A stretch of 64,000 bases of DNA. Source: Macrostomum hystrix (lineage: Eukaryota > Platyhelminthes > Macrostomidae). Below the pieces are notes generated by a model. It did no database searches. It was not told the origin of the DNA and worked only from the letters and a program-made list of their open reading frames with translations. Position 1 is the stretch's first letter. Each line of letters begins with the position of its first letter. The stretch is taken from positions 8,619,001 through 8,683,000 of the forward strand of contig CATNEN010000007.1 in the NCBI GenBank assembly GCA_950097015.1. Reading direction: 5' to 3'. Positions 1 through 12,033 of this stretch are shown in pieces. The position numbers and the translations under genes were made by a program.

Positions 1-40
1 TCGGATATCCGACCCCAGACAAGCCGACAGAATGCCGAGT

Positions 41-75
41 GGCCGACGTCGGCCCGAGCTCGGGCCGATATCGGC
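41..75. repeat. Three abutting GC-rich palindromes
   Basis: Perfect palindromes gccgacgtcggc (42-53), cccgagctcggg (53-64) and gccgatatcggc (64-75) overlap end to end, and another (tcggatatccga) lies at 1-12. The GC-rich block ends near 190 and is followed by very AT-rich DNA. Chains of such palindromes occur at the ends of some invertebrate DNA transposons, so this may be the edge of an element lying mostly to the left of the window; that is inference. The short ORF at 32-259 overlapping it has no recognisable domain. Confidence 0.5.
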
Positions 76-259
76 TTTCCCACTGGGACCTGTGCACGGC
101 CGCCCAGCACGGCCGGACTTTCCTGCGGCGCTGATTGAGCTCGTCAACAGCCTGGTGCATCCGTCACTTTCTTCTCTGCTAAAGGGGGTCATTGGTTCTC
201 AGAATGTATTCGAGCTCAGACTTTTTTGTATTACTAGTGAGAATTCAAATTCTCGTTGA

Positions 260-1646
260 ATCGCAATGACGTATATTCGCAATCAGGGAAATCCATACTG
301 ACGAAATGAGTTTTCGTTTTTTGTTTACTTTCAGGTGTGTTTTGTCCTTCTGAGGTTTTTATCTGAACAGTAGTGCCCCCAAGGGGGTCTTAGTGTGTTA
401 GTTAATTACTATTAGCTATTTCTACCTAACTTTAATAGACAGCAATACTTTTTTATATTGTTTTATCTGAATTCGTTAAAAAAATTTAATTAAAATTTAA
501 TTATCGAAAGTCGTACAGTCGAAACGACTGAAAGTCGAAAATCATTTATTGAAAAATGATTTTCAATAAATGAAGCTTGTTAATCAACGCTAAAAAAGAA
601 AACTGTTACCCTTTGAATGTCGATGTAATAAAGCGAAATAGTACTGATATATTTATTTATAAATTTAATAATTTATAGCGTTTATAACGACTATTCATGC
701 TGTTGCTAACCAAGCAAATGGTTTTTTTCGAACTCAATCTTAATAGAAAATTTATATATATAATTTATATAATGCATAATCACATTACAATCTAAACTTA
801 ACGCTATCGCTTATCATTTTCATGTGCCACGTTGCGGATGAAAAGCTGGATATAAAAGAAAAGAAGAAAATAAATATGAAAAAAAGAAATCGACAGACTG
901 CGAGTGGCAGTCGTACTTATATATATGCTTTTCTTTTTGGATTATATTAACGACGACGACTACGAGTACAGACTTAATGTAGTGACTTCAATCTGGTTTG
1001 TAAGGCTCACATAACTCACATCAAAGCTCACGTCACGTTACTAGTTAGGTTCAATGGTATAAGGAAATTTAGTATAGTGAAAACAAAGAATAGTTTTTTA
1101 AGTATATTTTATCTCTTAAAAATTAATGCATTTACATTTGTTTGCTAAAATGAAAATGTTTATATAAATTCACTAACAATGTACAAGCTTTGCAGTTTCA
1201 AAAATTATTAAAATTAAATAATTTACAAATGTACAAAAACAAAGTCTTAAAAGAATGCCTATTGGTGGCTATACATTAAAATTATAGGCATTTTTCTAGT
1301 GGATTCCAACTGTATCAGATTCGATTGATAATTCTGTCAGAGTTTTTTCACTTTCTATTTACTATTGATAAAAAGTAATAAAATTACGTCTGAATGCTGT
1401 ATTCAGTTTTGATTTCGCTTCAAATAGAATAGAAACAAGTAAAATCGGTTTCTGTGTCTCTCTTGTAATAGCGAAAAAGTATTTTTATCTGAGTAGCAAA
1501 AACAATATTCAGTTGTTAACTATTTAGATTTTTTGTCTGGTCTGGAATCGCAATCAATGTAGCATCTCAATCAGCAGAGTCTAACTAATTTTAAGAAAAT
1601 CAATAGGCTTTAAAACAGCAGTCTGTAACTGTATTGCAGCCCCGCC
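260..1646. other. AT-rich intergenic DNA upstream of the WD40 gene
   Basis: No convincing coding region is seen. The stretch contains a perfect hairpin at 542-573 (14-bp arms, 4-nt loop) and otherwise simple AT-rich sequence. The 5' UTR and promoter of the WD40 gene should lie in its right part, but no core promoter element can be assigned with confidence. Confidence 0.5.
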
Positions 1647-3989
1647 ATGAGCCACGTGGTGGAGGACCTACTGGAGCGGCACAGTCTTCTCGACCGGCCG
1701 AAAAAGCCGCGAATGATCAATGGCGAGTCGGCTGTGGAGTATCGCTGGCGCGTGCTGCGCAACAGCATCAAGAGCGTGTCGGACGACATCATGAAGGAAG
1801 ACGCACTGAACCTGTTCGTGTCGCATGGTATTGTCCCGGGACGCAGCCTGAGCCACACGCAGCCAATCACAGACTTTCTGCTACTGCCGCAGTTGCCAAA
1901 CCCGCTCCTTACTCTGGATGGCGCCTTCCTAAGGTTCTACGACTCCGAGGGCCGCCTGGCCGACGTCATTGCCCCGCCAAAGCCGATTGGCCGCCTGGTT
2001 TGGGCCGGACACGTCGGCCAGTTCGTCGGCTGGTCGGAGGGCGGCCGAACACTCCTGAATCTGAGCGGCGAGTTGGCCGTGCTGACCGAGGCAGCAACCG
2101 AGGCGCCGCTGACGCAGGTTAGGTTGGCTGCTCTTCACAATGAGGCAGATCGAAAATCTGATTTAGCTGCGGGACTTTGGCCTGCAGAGGGCCTATCGAA
2201 ATTATATTTTTAGACTTATGAAAATCGGCTTTTAACCGTAGAAAGACTTCTTCTTTCTTTTCTGTATCTCCAACCATTTTCTGTTATTCAACCAAGCAAT
2301 CGCCATTAAAATCCAGAACAGAGGCTACAATTTTCCGTCGTCAGGGTGTCTGATGGCAAAAATCACAACAAGGCAAAAATTTTCTGCTCACAAAACTTGA
2401 TCACAGCAATCATTTCAGCTACCACAGCTACATAGTTGTGGACTATGTTGTATTGATAATATTGTTAATTTATACACTTTTGAACCAATATGGATTCGCC
2501 ATCTCAGAGAAATGGCGTGGTCTGTCTGCTGTCAACGAAAATAGGCAATTTGCTGAAAATTTCCATCGTGCCTAATTCTTCAACTCCCTGTCCAGGTGCT
2601 TTACAATGCCAACAAGGAGGAGGTGGTAAGCTTCGAGCCGGGACAGGCCACCAGCTGGGTTTTCCGCTTTGGCAACCGGCACCTCCTGCCGCGCCGGCGC
2701 CTACAGGCCGGCCTGCCGACTGACCGCGGCTTCAGCCTGGTGGCGCTGGAGGACACAGCGGCCAAGCGGCAGCGCGCCTTCTGCGCAATGGACCGCTCCG
2801 TGTATGTCCTGCTGCTGCAGCAGGGCGAGTGCACTGCCGTGCACCGGGATCTGCACTCGGACGCCATTAGCGCGGTGCACTTCTTCAACCCACTAAAGCT
2901 GCTCTGCACCGGCGCCAGAGACGGTAGCGTCAAGGCCTGGGCGGCCGACACCTTTCGAGTGCACTGCGTCTTTGTCGGGCACAATGGCGCCGTCACAGCG
3001 CTGCACTTTTATCCCACCGGCCCCATGCTGCTGTCCGCTTCGGAGGATCGAAGCGTCCGGGTCTGGCACCTGGAGCTGCGGGATCAGGTGCGCGAGCTTG
3101 TCTCATTTCAGCCAGCGAGGAGGCAAACACATTTGACCGCTCTGCCACTCACCCCCGCATTCAGATGGAAAGCATGTGGCGTTTGTTGACTGTACATGAG
3201 TGCGAACCAGCCGGCGGCAACAAGGAATGCCCTTCATTTGAACCTTCGCTAAACATCTCTCCCTCACTCCGTCGCCTCCCCAGGTGGACGAGGTGCGCCT
3301 GGACTCGGCTGGCTCGGATCCTTCGGAAGCCGCCGAGACGCCGCTCCGACTGGCCGCCCAGTTTGGCGCCGGGGCCTTCTACACCGCCGGCCAGCGCTCA
3401 GTCCGCACCTGGCGCGTCCAGGAGATTTACACGCACCGGACCAGCCTGTGCTCACCGGTGACGCGGCTGCAGGCCAGCCCGCCCAGGCCCGGCCACCCGG
3501 TGCGAGTGCTCGTCACCTGCCAGGACTCCAGCGTGCACATCGTGTCACCGGCCAGCGGCAACATCATCTCCTCGGCGCTGGCCGGAGGGTCCACGCTTAC
3601 GGGATCGCCGCAGGTGAGGCTTTCCCGATGGTTACTCTGTTAGCTACTCAGTCAGGGGGCTCGGTGGCAGAGCGTTTAACGCGTTTGCCTCTCGCACCAA
3701 GGTCCCTGAGCTCGATTTCGCGGCAAGGCCACATTTATTTGGGGCGCAGCCGCGGAGAGAAGGCTTGGGGCAATTCACGCTTTTGAGGGCCAACCTCCAT
3801 GGCACAGTGAGAGTGTACGCTGCCTGACAAGATGAGAAAGTCAGGGCAGAGTCAGGTCAGGTATCCGCGTCAGGTATCTGCATGGGTACGTGTGTGCTCA
3901 GGAGTCAGCGAAATGGGCAGAATTGCCTCCTCGCTGGCTGTGGGTCTAGTGTCACCAAATGATGTGCCACTGCCCGCAGCCCTCTTGCA

Positions 3990-4032
<43 letters not shown>

Positions 4033-7000
4033 TTGTCAGCAACTTAGTCCTGTCTTCCGAAATGCATGAATAGAAATGAAAAACTGCCTTGTATGGCCAG
4101 ATTTACACCATTAGACTGCTCCTTGACCCAATGTTCTGCCCCAGCACCCATTTTATATCTGGGTGAACTGATTGATTTGAAATCCATGCCGCTGCCATGC
4201 GAAAAGAACTATCGCATTACTCTACTTACAATAGTAGTGCATGCAGCAAATGGCCGCTGAATCTGCAGGTGGCCGCGGCAGCCTACTCACCGGACCCGCG
4301 GCGGCACCGGCTCTACTGTGCGCTGTCGGACGGCTCCCTTGCCGTGTGGAATCCGGACAGCCGGCCGGCCCGCCTGCTGCGCTGTTGGCCAAGCCCGGGG
4401 CCCGGCTGCGAGTGCCGCTGCCTGGCGCTGTACGAGTACGCCGCCGGCTCCGGAGCCAGCAAGTCGCTGCTGATCGCTGGTCGCGCCAACGGCAGCCTCT
4501 GTACCTACGGCGATGAGGGCCCGGACTACGCGGTGGACGGGCACGGTAGCAAGGGCGTCCTGGAGCTCGTGGCCAACCCCAGCCAGGACCAGGTGGTGTC
4601 GGCCGGCCAGGACAACATCATCCGGGTGTGGCGGGTGTTCCCGTTCGTGCGCGAGGCCCTGGCGCCGCTGATGCAGTTCTTCTGCGCGCACACGCCCGTG
4701 TGCATGAGCGCCCTGCGCTCTCTGCTCATGGTGGGCTTTCAGGTGAGGCTCCGAGGGGCAGGTTCCGTGCGCACTACTGCAAGTAATTACCAAGCACTCT
4801 CGATTCGTAGGCAATTCTTTAACAGTTGAAAGACTATGGGGGCATTTCGAATACCCACATTTTTATTTTTTCTGCATCTCCTTAAATATTCAACCAATCA
4901 CCATGAAAATCTAGCATTAAATCTCAGAATAAATTCTTTCCGCTTAGTCCGATGAAACAACTTCCAGAATCACAAAACATAGGCATCGTCGAGATATTCA
5001 ACGATTATCGTCGGGTGTCTGGTGGCAAAACAAGAAATATAGGCTTTTTCTGCTCAAAAAATTTCATCATTTCGGCTCTCAGTTTTAACTATTCTGGATT
5101 CATTAAATTTGTATTTTTTATTTATAAACCAATATGGATTCGCCATAGAGGTTCAGTTGTCCTTGTCACTAGTGTCTTCGACTAGAAACGCTGAATATCT
5201 CGGCTATGCTGACTCGGACGAGGGGCGAGTGGGTCAGCGCTAGCGTCGCTGCCTCGCACTCCAATGGACGCTAGTTCGATTCTCCCTTCAAGTCACGATT
5301 AATTTCGGGACTTGTTGGGGGGTTTGGACAGTAGCGACCGGCGGAGGTGCACCATATTTCGTGCAGTCAAAGCTTGAAATAATAGCTTCGCTCCTACCCT
5401 CTGTGTGCCTGTTCTGCGTTGTGTGAGTTGTGTGCGATGGCGCTGGGGCGTGAGGCCTTGCGGGGGTGGCTGGGGGCGGGTGTACACCGCCGCGCGCTTT
5501 CTGGATTTCCGTCAGCGCGATTGGATAAGTGTACACTCATCACCCCCCCTTGAGGACTGATTTCTTATCAGCCTTCCGCCCCGGCTTGGTCTGCTCTGTG
5601 CGTGTGGGGCTGGGGTGGGGGCACTGCTGCCTATTCTGGCTGCCTCCTGCCCTCCCCGGCAGGTCTGTGCTGCTGTGTGTGGTGCCTGCTCAGGGAAGGC
5701 GGCGCGATGGGCGCTAAGCGCCTAGTTCGCCGGTCTGGGGGCGTGCCGCTCCGTCGCTTGTGCGACAAGTGCCCCGGGCCCCCCTGCAAATAGATAGATA
5801 GAGACTCGCAAATAGATAGATAGAGACTCGCAAATAGATAGATAGAGACTCGCAAATAGATAGATAGAGACTCGCAAATAGATAGATAGAGACTCGCAAA
5901 TAGATAGATAGAGACTCGCAAATAGATAGATAGAGACTCGCAAATAGATAGATAGAGACTCGCAAATAGATAGATAGAGACTCGCAAATAGATAGATAGA
6001 GACTCACAAATAGATAGATAGAGACTCGCAAATAGATAGATAGAGACTCGCAAATAGATAGATAGAGACTCGCAAATAGATAGATAGAGACTCGCAAATA
6101 GATAGATAGAGACTCGCAAATAGATAGATAGAGACTCGCAAATAGATAGATAGAGACTCGCAAATAGATAGATAGAGACTCGCAAATAGATAGATAGAGA
6201 CTGGGGCGGCTTTGAAAGTTAGTTCATCGTAAAGGGCGGAAAATTTTGATCCATACAGTGGACGTGAACGAAAATCGGTCACTCGGTTTGGGAGCCATCG
6301 TGAAGTAGGCAGTGGGTATTTGAATAACCCCGAAGTCTTGCCCCAGGGGAAATAGCAGGGTCTGTCTGTAGTTAATGCCGATCTGAAATGCCGATGAAAT
6401 GCCGATCCGAAATGCTGATTTGAAAAAGCCTCGAAGCGATGAAATTGCATGCTCAAATTCGAAGCACAACTTGCAACTGCCCAGGTTCTTATCCTCAGCA
6501 AGTTCTCACACTGACTGCGCCTTGGAGTTCGGTCCTCCAAGGGCCTTCATCGCCGTAGGTGCAGAGTTCGTCATGTGTTGACGAACTCGCGCCCGGCCGC
6601 AGGAAATCAACCTAGAAATAAAAATTGACAGAACTTTTGCGCCCCGCAGGATCCGCAGTCCGCCACGTACAGCGTCGTGATGTACGACCTGGAGGACAAG
6701 AGCCGCCAGGACCACAGCCCTGAGGACGACCACCTCGACAAGCTGACTGGCGCCGCCGCCTGCCCCAAGCTGCGCCAGTTTGCCACCGTCAGCCAGGACG
6801 GCACCCTGCGAGTCTGGAGCAGCTCCAACCGCCTGCTGAAGGCCGTCCAGCTGCACGCCAGGCCGCAGGGCGTCGTCTTCTTCTCGGACACGGGCGACCT
6901 CCTGCTGGGCATCGGCGCCAGCCTCTACGCCATCGAGCACCGGCGCTACCTGCCCAAAATGCAGCGCCGGCGCATGGCAATGATGCACTTCCTGGAGACC

Positions 7001-10000
7001 GCAGAGGAGCCTCTCAGCGGCGACATGGACGACCAGCTGCTCGCCCAGCTGCCTTTCCCTGACAGGCAGCGCCTGCTCGCCTGCCGGCCCGCCCGCAACT
7101 TCGAGACCTTCGCGGATCCGGACCCGCTCGAGGAGGAGCCGGACGATGTCGAAGAGAGACTGGCTCGCGAGGCCGCCTTCGGCACCATCGCCAGCCGGGA
7201 GCGAGAGCTGCGGATGCTGCGAGACGGTGACATCAAGCCGAAGAGGCGACCCGCGGCCACCCCGGCCACCAAGGAGGAGGCCTTCAACAAGTGAGCAAAG
7301 CTCTGAACCTTCAACCAGAAGACCCAGAAGACTTCACCCAGAAGGCTTGACCCACACTGAAGGCTTGACCCAGACTGAAGGCTTAACCCAGAAGGCTTGA
7401 CCCAGACTGAACGCTTGACCCAGACTGAAGGCTTGTCCCACATTGAAGGCTTGACCAGAAGGCTTGACCCAGACTGAAGGCTTAACCCAGAAGGCTTGAC
7501 CCAGACTGAACGCTTGACCCAGACTGAAGGCTTAACCCAGAAGGCTTGACCCAGACTGAACGCTTGACCCAGAAGGCTTGACCCAGACTGAACGCTTGAC
7601 CCAGGCTGAACGCTTGACCAGAAGGCTTGACCTGGTTTTGGATTCATTTAATTTGTATTTTTTCATTTATAAACCAATATGGATTCGCCATAGAGGTTCA
7701 GTTGTCCTTGTCACCAGTGTCTTCGACTCACCCCTCACTGATTCACCCCTCACTGATTCACCCCTCACTGATTCACCCCTCACTGATTCACCCCTCACTG
7801 ATTCACCCCTCACTGATTCACCCCTCACTGATTCACCCCTCACTGATTCACCCCTCACTGATTCACCCCTCACTGATTCACCCCTCACTGATTCACCCCT
7901 CACTGATTCACCCCTCACTGATTCACCCCTCACTGATTCACCCCTCACTGATTCACCCCTCACTGATTCACCCCTCAATAATTTAATTCTGATCTCTTCT
8001 CGCTTTGCCTGAGCCGGCCCCAGCATAGCTGACCCCTCCTTAAGGCTGAAGGCTTAACCCAGAAGGCTTGACCCAGGCTGAATGCTTGACCAGAAGGCTT
8101 GACCCAGAAGGCTTGACCCAGAAGGCTTGACCAGAGGGCTTGACCCAGAAGGCTTGACCAGAGGGCTTGACCCAGAAGGCTTGACCAGAGGGCTTGACCC
8201 AGAAGGCTTGACCAGAGGGCTTAACCCAGAAGGCTTGACCCAGGCTGAAGGCTTGACCCAGAAGGCTTGACCCAGGCTGAAGGCTTGACCCAGAAGGCTT
8301 GACCCAGAAGGCTTGACCAGAGGGCTTGACCCAGAAGGCTTGACCAGAGGGCTTGACCCAGAAGGCAAGCCCAGAATGGAGGCTTGACCAAGAAGGCTTG
8401 ACCCAGATTGAAGGCTTGACCCAGACTGAAGGCTTGACCCAGGCTGAAGGCTTGACCCAGAAGGCTTGACCCAGAAGGCTTGACCAGAGGGCTTGACCCA
8501 GAAGGCTTGACCAGAGGGCTTGACCCAGAAGGCAAGCCCAGAATGGAGGCTTGACCAAGAAGGCTTGACCCAGATTGAAGGCTTGACCCAGACTGAAGGC
8601 TTGACCCACACTGAAGGCTTGACACGGATTGAAGGCTTGACCCACAGTCCAAACTTGCTCATGCATAAAGCCTCAAACCAGATAATGAAACTAAATTTTC
8701 CAGTTTCATCCTCCGTGAACTTTCGCGATGGTAAGGCCTGGCCTAGTCAAAATCACCTCATTCTCGAGAGTGCGTCACAATAACTAGTCGTAGAATTTCG
8801 ATAACTTTCAATGAAATAAGAGTAAACCAAAATCAAACTAAAAATTCCAGCACCAGTCATTCCGCAGCGGTTTTCACGCCTTTGTGCTGAATATAAAAGA
8901 AAATATCATTTAGCCAAGTACCATTTTCTATTGAGTCTGAGTTCTCAACAGACAGTTATCTGTCTGAGTTCCAAATGCAATGCAAATTTTTCCCTGGAAT
9001 TGTGGAACTAGCGCACTTCGAAACGAATCCGCGGCGAGGTCATTTGGGGCGCTTTGGGTCCTATCGTATAGTTTACGCCAATCAACGCCGAACCCTTAAG
9101 AACTCACTCAAAGCAATGAACTCACTCAAAGCAATGAACTCACTCAGAGAAATGAACTCACTCAGAGCAATGAACTCACTCAGAGCAATGAACTCACTCA
9201 AAGCAATGAACTCACTCAGAGAAATGAACTCACTCAGAGAAATGAACTCACTCAGAGCAATGAACTCACTCAGAGCAATGAACTCACTCAGAGCAATGAA
9301 CTCACTCAGAGCAATGAACTCACCCCAGATTCCTGTCGCTGGTGTCGGACCACCCTGTGCTGCCGCCGCCGCCCAAAGAATCGAACCTGGACGCCGTGGT
9401 AAAGGCCACGCTGGAGCCGCCCCAGCTGCCTCGGCCGAAGCAGGCCTACAGGCCCGACATCTGTCCCGGCTTCTTCCCCTCTCAACAGGCGGCCGTCCGG
9501 CCGCAGCCGGGCCTCGCCAAGATTCCGCGCGGCGGCTGCGTGCCGAACTCGGTGCTGGCCAAGCTGCTGTGGCCGGAGGAGGCCCTGCTGGAGCACGAGA
9601 AGTCCGCCACGCAGGCCTCCGCCCGCGGCTGGCGACCGCCGGACCTCAGCGAAGAGCAACTGCGCCAGCTCCGGCACCTGCGACGGCGCAGCTCCGAAGA
9701 GGAGGCCGACAGGCAGACGCTTTTGAAGAGCTGGGCCGACTCCCGCGATGCCGGCGGCAGCGACGGCGACGATGAGGACGGCGAGGAGGCCGGCGAACTG
9801 CTGTTCGAGCTGGAGGCTGACAGAAAGAAGCGCGAGCAGCAGGTCAGGCCACTGATTCACCCCTCACTGATTCATCCCTCACTGATTCACCCCTCACTGA
9901 TTCACCCCTCACTAATTCACCCCTCACTGATTCACCCCTCACTGATTCACCCATCACTCATTCACCCCTCACTGATTCACCCCTCACTGATTCACCCCTC

Positions 10001-12033
10001 ACTGATTCACCCCTCAGTGATTCACCTCTCAATAATTTAATTCTGATCTCTTCTCGCTTTGCCTGAGCCGGCCCCAGAAACTCACCCAACCCAACTCAAA
10101 GCCTCCCCACGCCGCACGCCGCAGGAGCAGGAGCAGCGGGAGCGGGAGCAGTCAGACTTCATGCGCCGAATGCAGCAGGCAATGGACGAAGCCGCGTCAG
10201 AGGTCGCAGCCGAAGCGGCCGAAGTTGAGGAGGAGCGAACCCGCGAGGCGTCCACGGTGTCAGCCGATTCTAAACGCCCGCCGACGCGACCAACTCGACG
10301 GGCGACGCAGGAGGAGCTGACGGCGGCGGCGCGATCGCGCAGCTCTCACTCGCTGGCCTCACCGAAGAAGCGGCCGCAGCCGAGACCACCCTCGGAGCAG
10401 CGCCGATCGATTGTGGCTGCCTCCCCAGCGACGGCCGCGGAGTCTCCGCCGAGCGTCTCCCGTCAGGCATCGGATGCGGCACTGGCAGGGGGTCAGCAGC
10501 AGCAGCTCCAGCAGCAGCAGCAGGTGAGGCTATTTTATAGGAAAGCAGGAAAAGTTTCTGCTTCAGCATATTCCGAACTTCTCTACCTGTCTACCTACCA
10601 ATCCCCTAAACTGACCAAGCAGGGCCCACCGCCGCCGCCGCCGCTGCCGAGCTACGTGACTCAGTTTGCTGACGAGGCCTGGTTCGATGCAGCCTTCCCG
10701 GAGCCGCGGCGGCGCAGCCTGCCCGACCCGCTGACTCCGGTGACCTTCGCCAGTCGGCTGCTGCGGCTGCTGCCCGGAGCTGCCTGGCCTGACAGGAACT
10801 CGGTGTGCCGAGCGCTGCAGCAGCTGCATTCGCAGGAGTCTCTGGGCCACCAGTGCCAGCAGGACGCCCGCCGGGTAGTCCTGGAGCTGCTGGAGCTGCC
10901 GCCGGACTGCAGCGTCTCTGAGCAGCGCGAGTTTGTGCGCCAGGGTTTGACGCTGCTCACTCAGGGCGGGCCGGACAAGCCGCTGCTGACGGAGCTGCTG
11001 CTGTGGTACTTCGAGGGAGACGAGCTCACGCAGAGCTTCGTGATGGAGGCGCTCAACTTTCTGGGGAGAAAGTGAGTTTAATGTGGGAACTCTTGGCTGA
11101 TTCAAAGCTAGCAGAACCAATCCTCGGCGCTTCTTCAGTCCCACCAATAACCAGTCCTCAGGGCGTGGCTTTTGGTTCTAAGCACATTTGGTTCCGCTAA
11201 AGCGCGTGCACGCCCATTCGCCACCCAGAGATGAGCACCACTGCCTGGAGCGCGAGCTGGACCAGTGGGACGTCTGGTCCGTGACGGAGCCCGGCCGGCG
11301 GCGTCCGCACCTCCGCCGCGCCATCTCAGACTGGCTGGAGCGCTGGCTTGCGAACTTCCGCGCGGCGTTGCGCCAGACGGCGGAGCGCCTGGCCCGCGGC
11401 GAGCCAATTCAGGGCCGGGTGCCGCAGGCCGCTGCCGGGACATCCTCCGGAAAGCCGCTGACCGTTACGTTCGAGTCGGCGCCGGATCCCTCAAAGCTGG
11501 CTGACAGCGGCACCTACATGGAGGCCGTCAACTACTTCTGCGAGACGCAGCTCAGCCAGCAGCTCGCGCGCCTGCGCTCCAAGAAGCGCTCCTCTGTGCG
11601 CGCCGGCCGTCCGACAGCGGCACGAGCGGCAGGCACCGGCGAGGCGGCGGTGGCGGACGCGGAGCCGGCGCGTAAGAACACCATCTTAGTGCTGCCCAGC
11701 CTGCCCCAGCGGACCTCGCTGATGCGGCTCGGTGAGTCCCATGGCGACTTCCAGCCGGCGAGGAGGCGCGACCCAGTCGGCGCAGCCGTGGCTGCCGCGG
11801 CTACCGACAGCAGCCAGCCGGCCGCCTGCCAGCCCGGCCGCGCCTACCAGCAGGTCATGAGCGGTGGCTTCGCGCCCTTCATGCACCTGCCGATGAAGCA
11901 GGTGCGGCTCAACCCGTTCCCCAGCCTGCTGGACGACCTGGACTGGGAGGCCGCCACCCAGCCGGTGCTGCTCACGCTCAAGTGCGCCGGCCGCATGTTC
12001 ATTCCCGCTCTGTCCCAGGTGCAACAGGACTGA
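1647..12033 (+). CDS. WD40-repeat protein, WDR97/WDR87-like (probable cilia/flagella protein)
   Basis: Nine exons can be joined: 1647-2117, 2596-3087, 3284-3613, 4269-4742, 6650-7290, 9329-9842, 10125-10523, 10623-11071, 11229-12033 (stop). All introns are GT..AG; introns 1-4, 6 and 7 are phase 0, introns 5 and 8 phase 2. The joined length is 4575 nt, or 1524 aa. WD motifs are visible in exon 2 (DGSVKAW, DRSVRVW), exon 4 (DNIIRVW) and exon 5 (DGTLRVW). The exon 4/5 join ([10 protein letters not shown]) and the segment after it resemble my memory of vertebrate WDR97/WDR87, which are linked to cilia or sperm flagella. The C-terminal half is Pro/Gln/Ala-rich and highly charged, with no domain I recognise. 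Exon 8 could be read through from exon 7, because the 99-bp intron 7 is a multiple of three without a stop. The exon structure is well supported by phase agreement; the family name is less sure. Confidence 0.72.
2230..2510 (+). mobile_element. MITE-like element, 5' part (intron 1)
   Basis: It starts with a variant of the family terminal repeat tttaacagtagaaagacc and runs through the shared internal segments (tctgtatctcc, caatatggattcgcc), then breaks off. It is one of at least eight copies in the window. Confidence 0.6.
3647..4034 (+). mobile_element. tRNA-derived SINE-like element, family A (intron 3)
   Basis: A tRNA-like head begins near 3651, with an A-box-like gctcggtggcagagcg and a B-box-like region around 3708-3722. 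It is followed by about 150 bp that match the reverse complement of 22021-22235, including the stretch ending gatgagaaagtcagggcaga. A (aat)n(att)n tract at 3989-4034 probably marks the tail. The two copies differ by many substitutions, so the family is not young. Confidence 0.65.
5220..6199 (+). mobile_element. tRNA-headed SINE-like insertion with amplified tail
   Basis: It sits inside the MITE copy. The head at about 5222-5290 has A-box-like (gggtcagcgctagcg) and B-box-like (tagttcgattctccc) segments. A GC-rich body follows, and the 3' end is a 22-nt tandem array. Near-matching 9-mers gactcggac (5211-5219) and gactggggc (6199-6207) at the two edges may be a decayed target-site duplication. 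Confidence 0.55.
5789..6202. repeat. 22-nt minisatellite, about 19 copies
   Basis: A highly homogeneous array whose unit begins aaatagatagatag and ends gactcgc; one unit near 6004 has gactcac. Because 22 is not a multiple of 3, every frame cycles through the same 22-residue string, which explains the long open frames on the minus strand. Those are not genes. Confidence 0.95.
7311..7633. repeat. Minisatellite mosaic, 14-18-nt units (intron 5, left block)
   Basis: Alternating short and long variants of a unit based on ggcttgacccaga, with a/c changes (aggcttgac, acgcttgac). The same family resumes at 8040-8650, so the 7634-8039 block looks inserted into one array. Confidence 0.9.
7641..7730 (+). 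mobile_element. MITE fragment at the edge of a 15-nt array
   Basis: About 90 bp nearly identical to 5096-5182 (taaaccaatatggattcgcc through gtgtcttcgact). It runs directly into the 15-nt tandem array with no spacer. Confidence 0.75.
7728..7975. repeat. 15-nt minisatellite, about 16 copies (intron 5)
   Basis: The unit tcacccctcactgat is repeated almost without variation. It is followed by a 48-bp flank (7976-8023) that also follows the related array in intron 6. Confidence 0.95.
8040..8650. repeat. Minisatellite mosaic (intron 5, right block)
   Basis: A continuation of the ggcttgaccc family. Larger segments are duplicated inside it: a stretch containing ggcaagcccagaatggagg occurs near 8358 and again near 8530, showing a second level of repeat organisation. 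Confidence 0.9.
9097..9325. repeat. 18-nt minisatellite, about 13 copies (end of intron 5)
   Basis: The unit aatgaactcactcagagc has a/g variants (caaagc, gagaaa). The array ends 3 bp before the inferred acceptor of exon 6 at 9327-9328, so the splice site is built on the edge of the repeat. Confidence 0.9.
9849..10077. repeat. 15-nt minisatellite plus 48-bp flank (intron 6)
   Basis: About 12 copies of the same unit as at 7728-7975, with more variants (aattc, catcactcattc). It is followed at 10030-10077 by the 48-bp flank that also lies at 7976-8023. Confidence 0.93.

Larger units (their letters stand above)
4818..6375 (+). mobile_element. MITE-like element interrupted by a SINE-like insertion (intron 4)
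   Basis: The left part, 4818-5219, carries the terminal repeat, the caatatggattcgcc block and ttcgactagaaacgctgaatatctc split over the usual sites. The right part, 6208-6375, resumes exactly where other copies continue (ggctttgaaagttagttcat) and ends in the inverted terminal repeat. The 985 bp between is a separate insertion. Confidence 0.65.

Noticed and set aside
32-259. 75-codon ORF at the left edge
   Set aside because: Overlaps the palindromes; no protein-like pattern.
5631-6540. Long minus-strand open frames (149-184 codons) reading [13 protein letters not shown]
   Set aside because: Produced entirely by the 22-nt minisatellite, which keeps all frames open.
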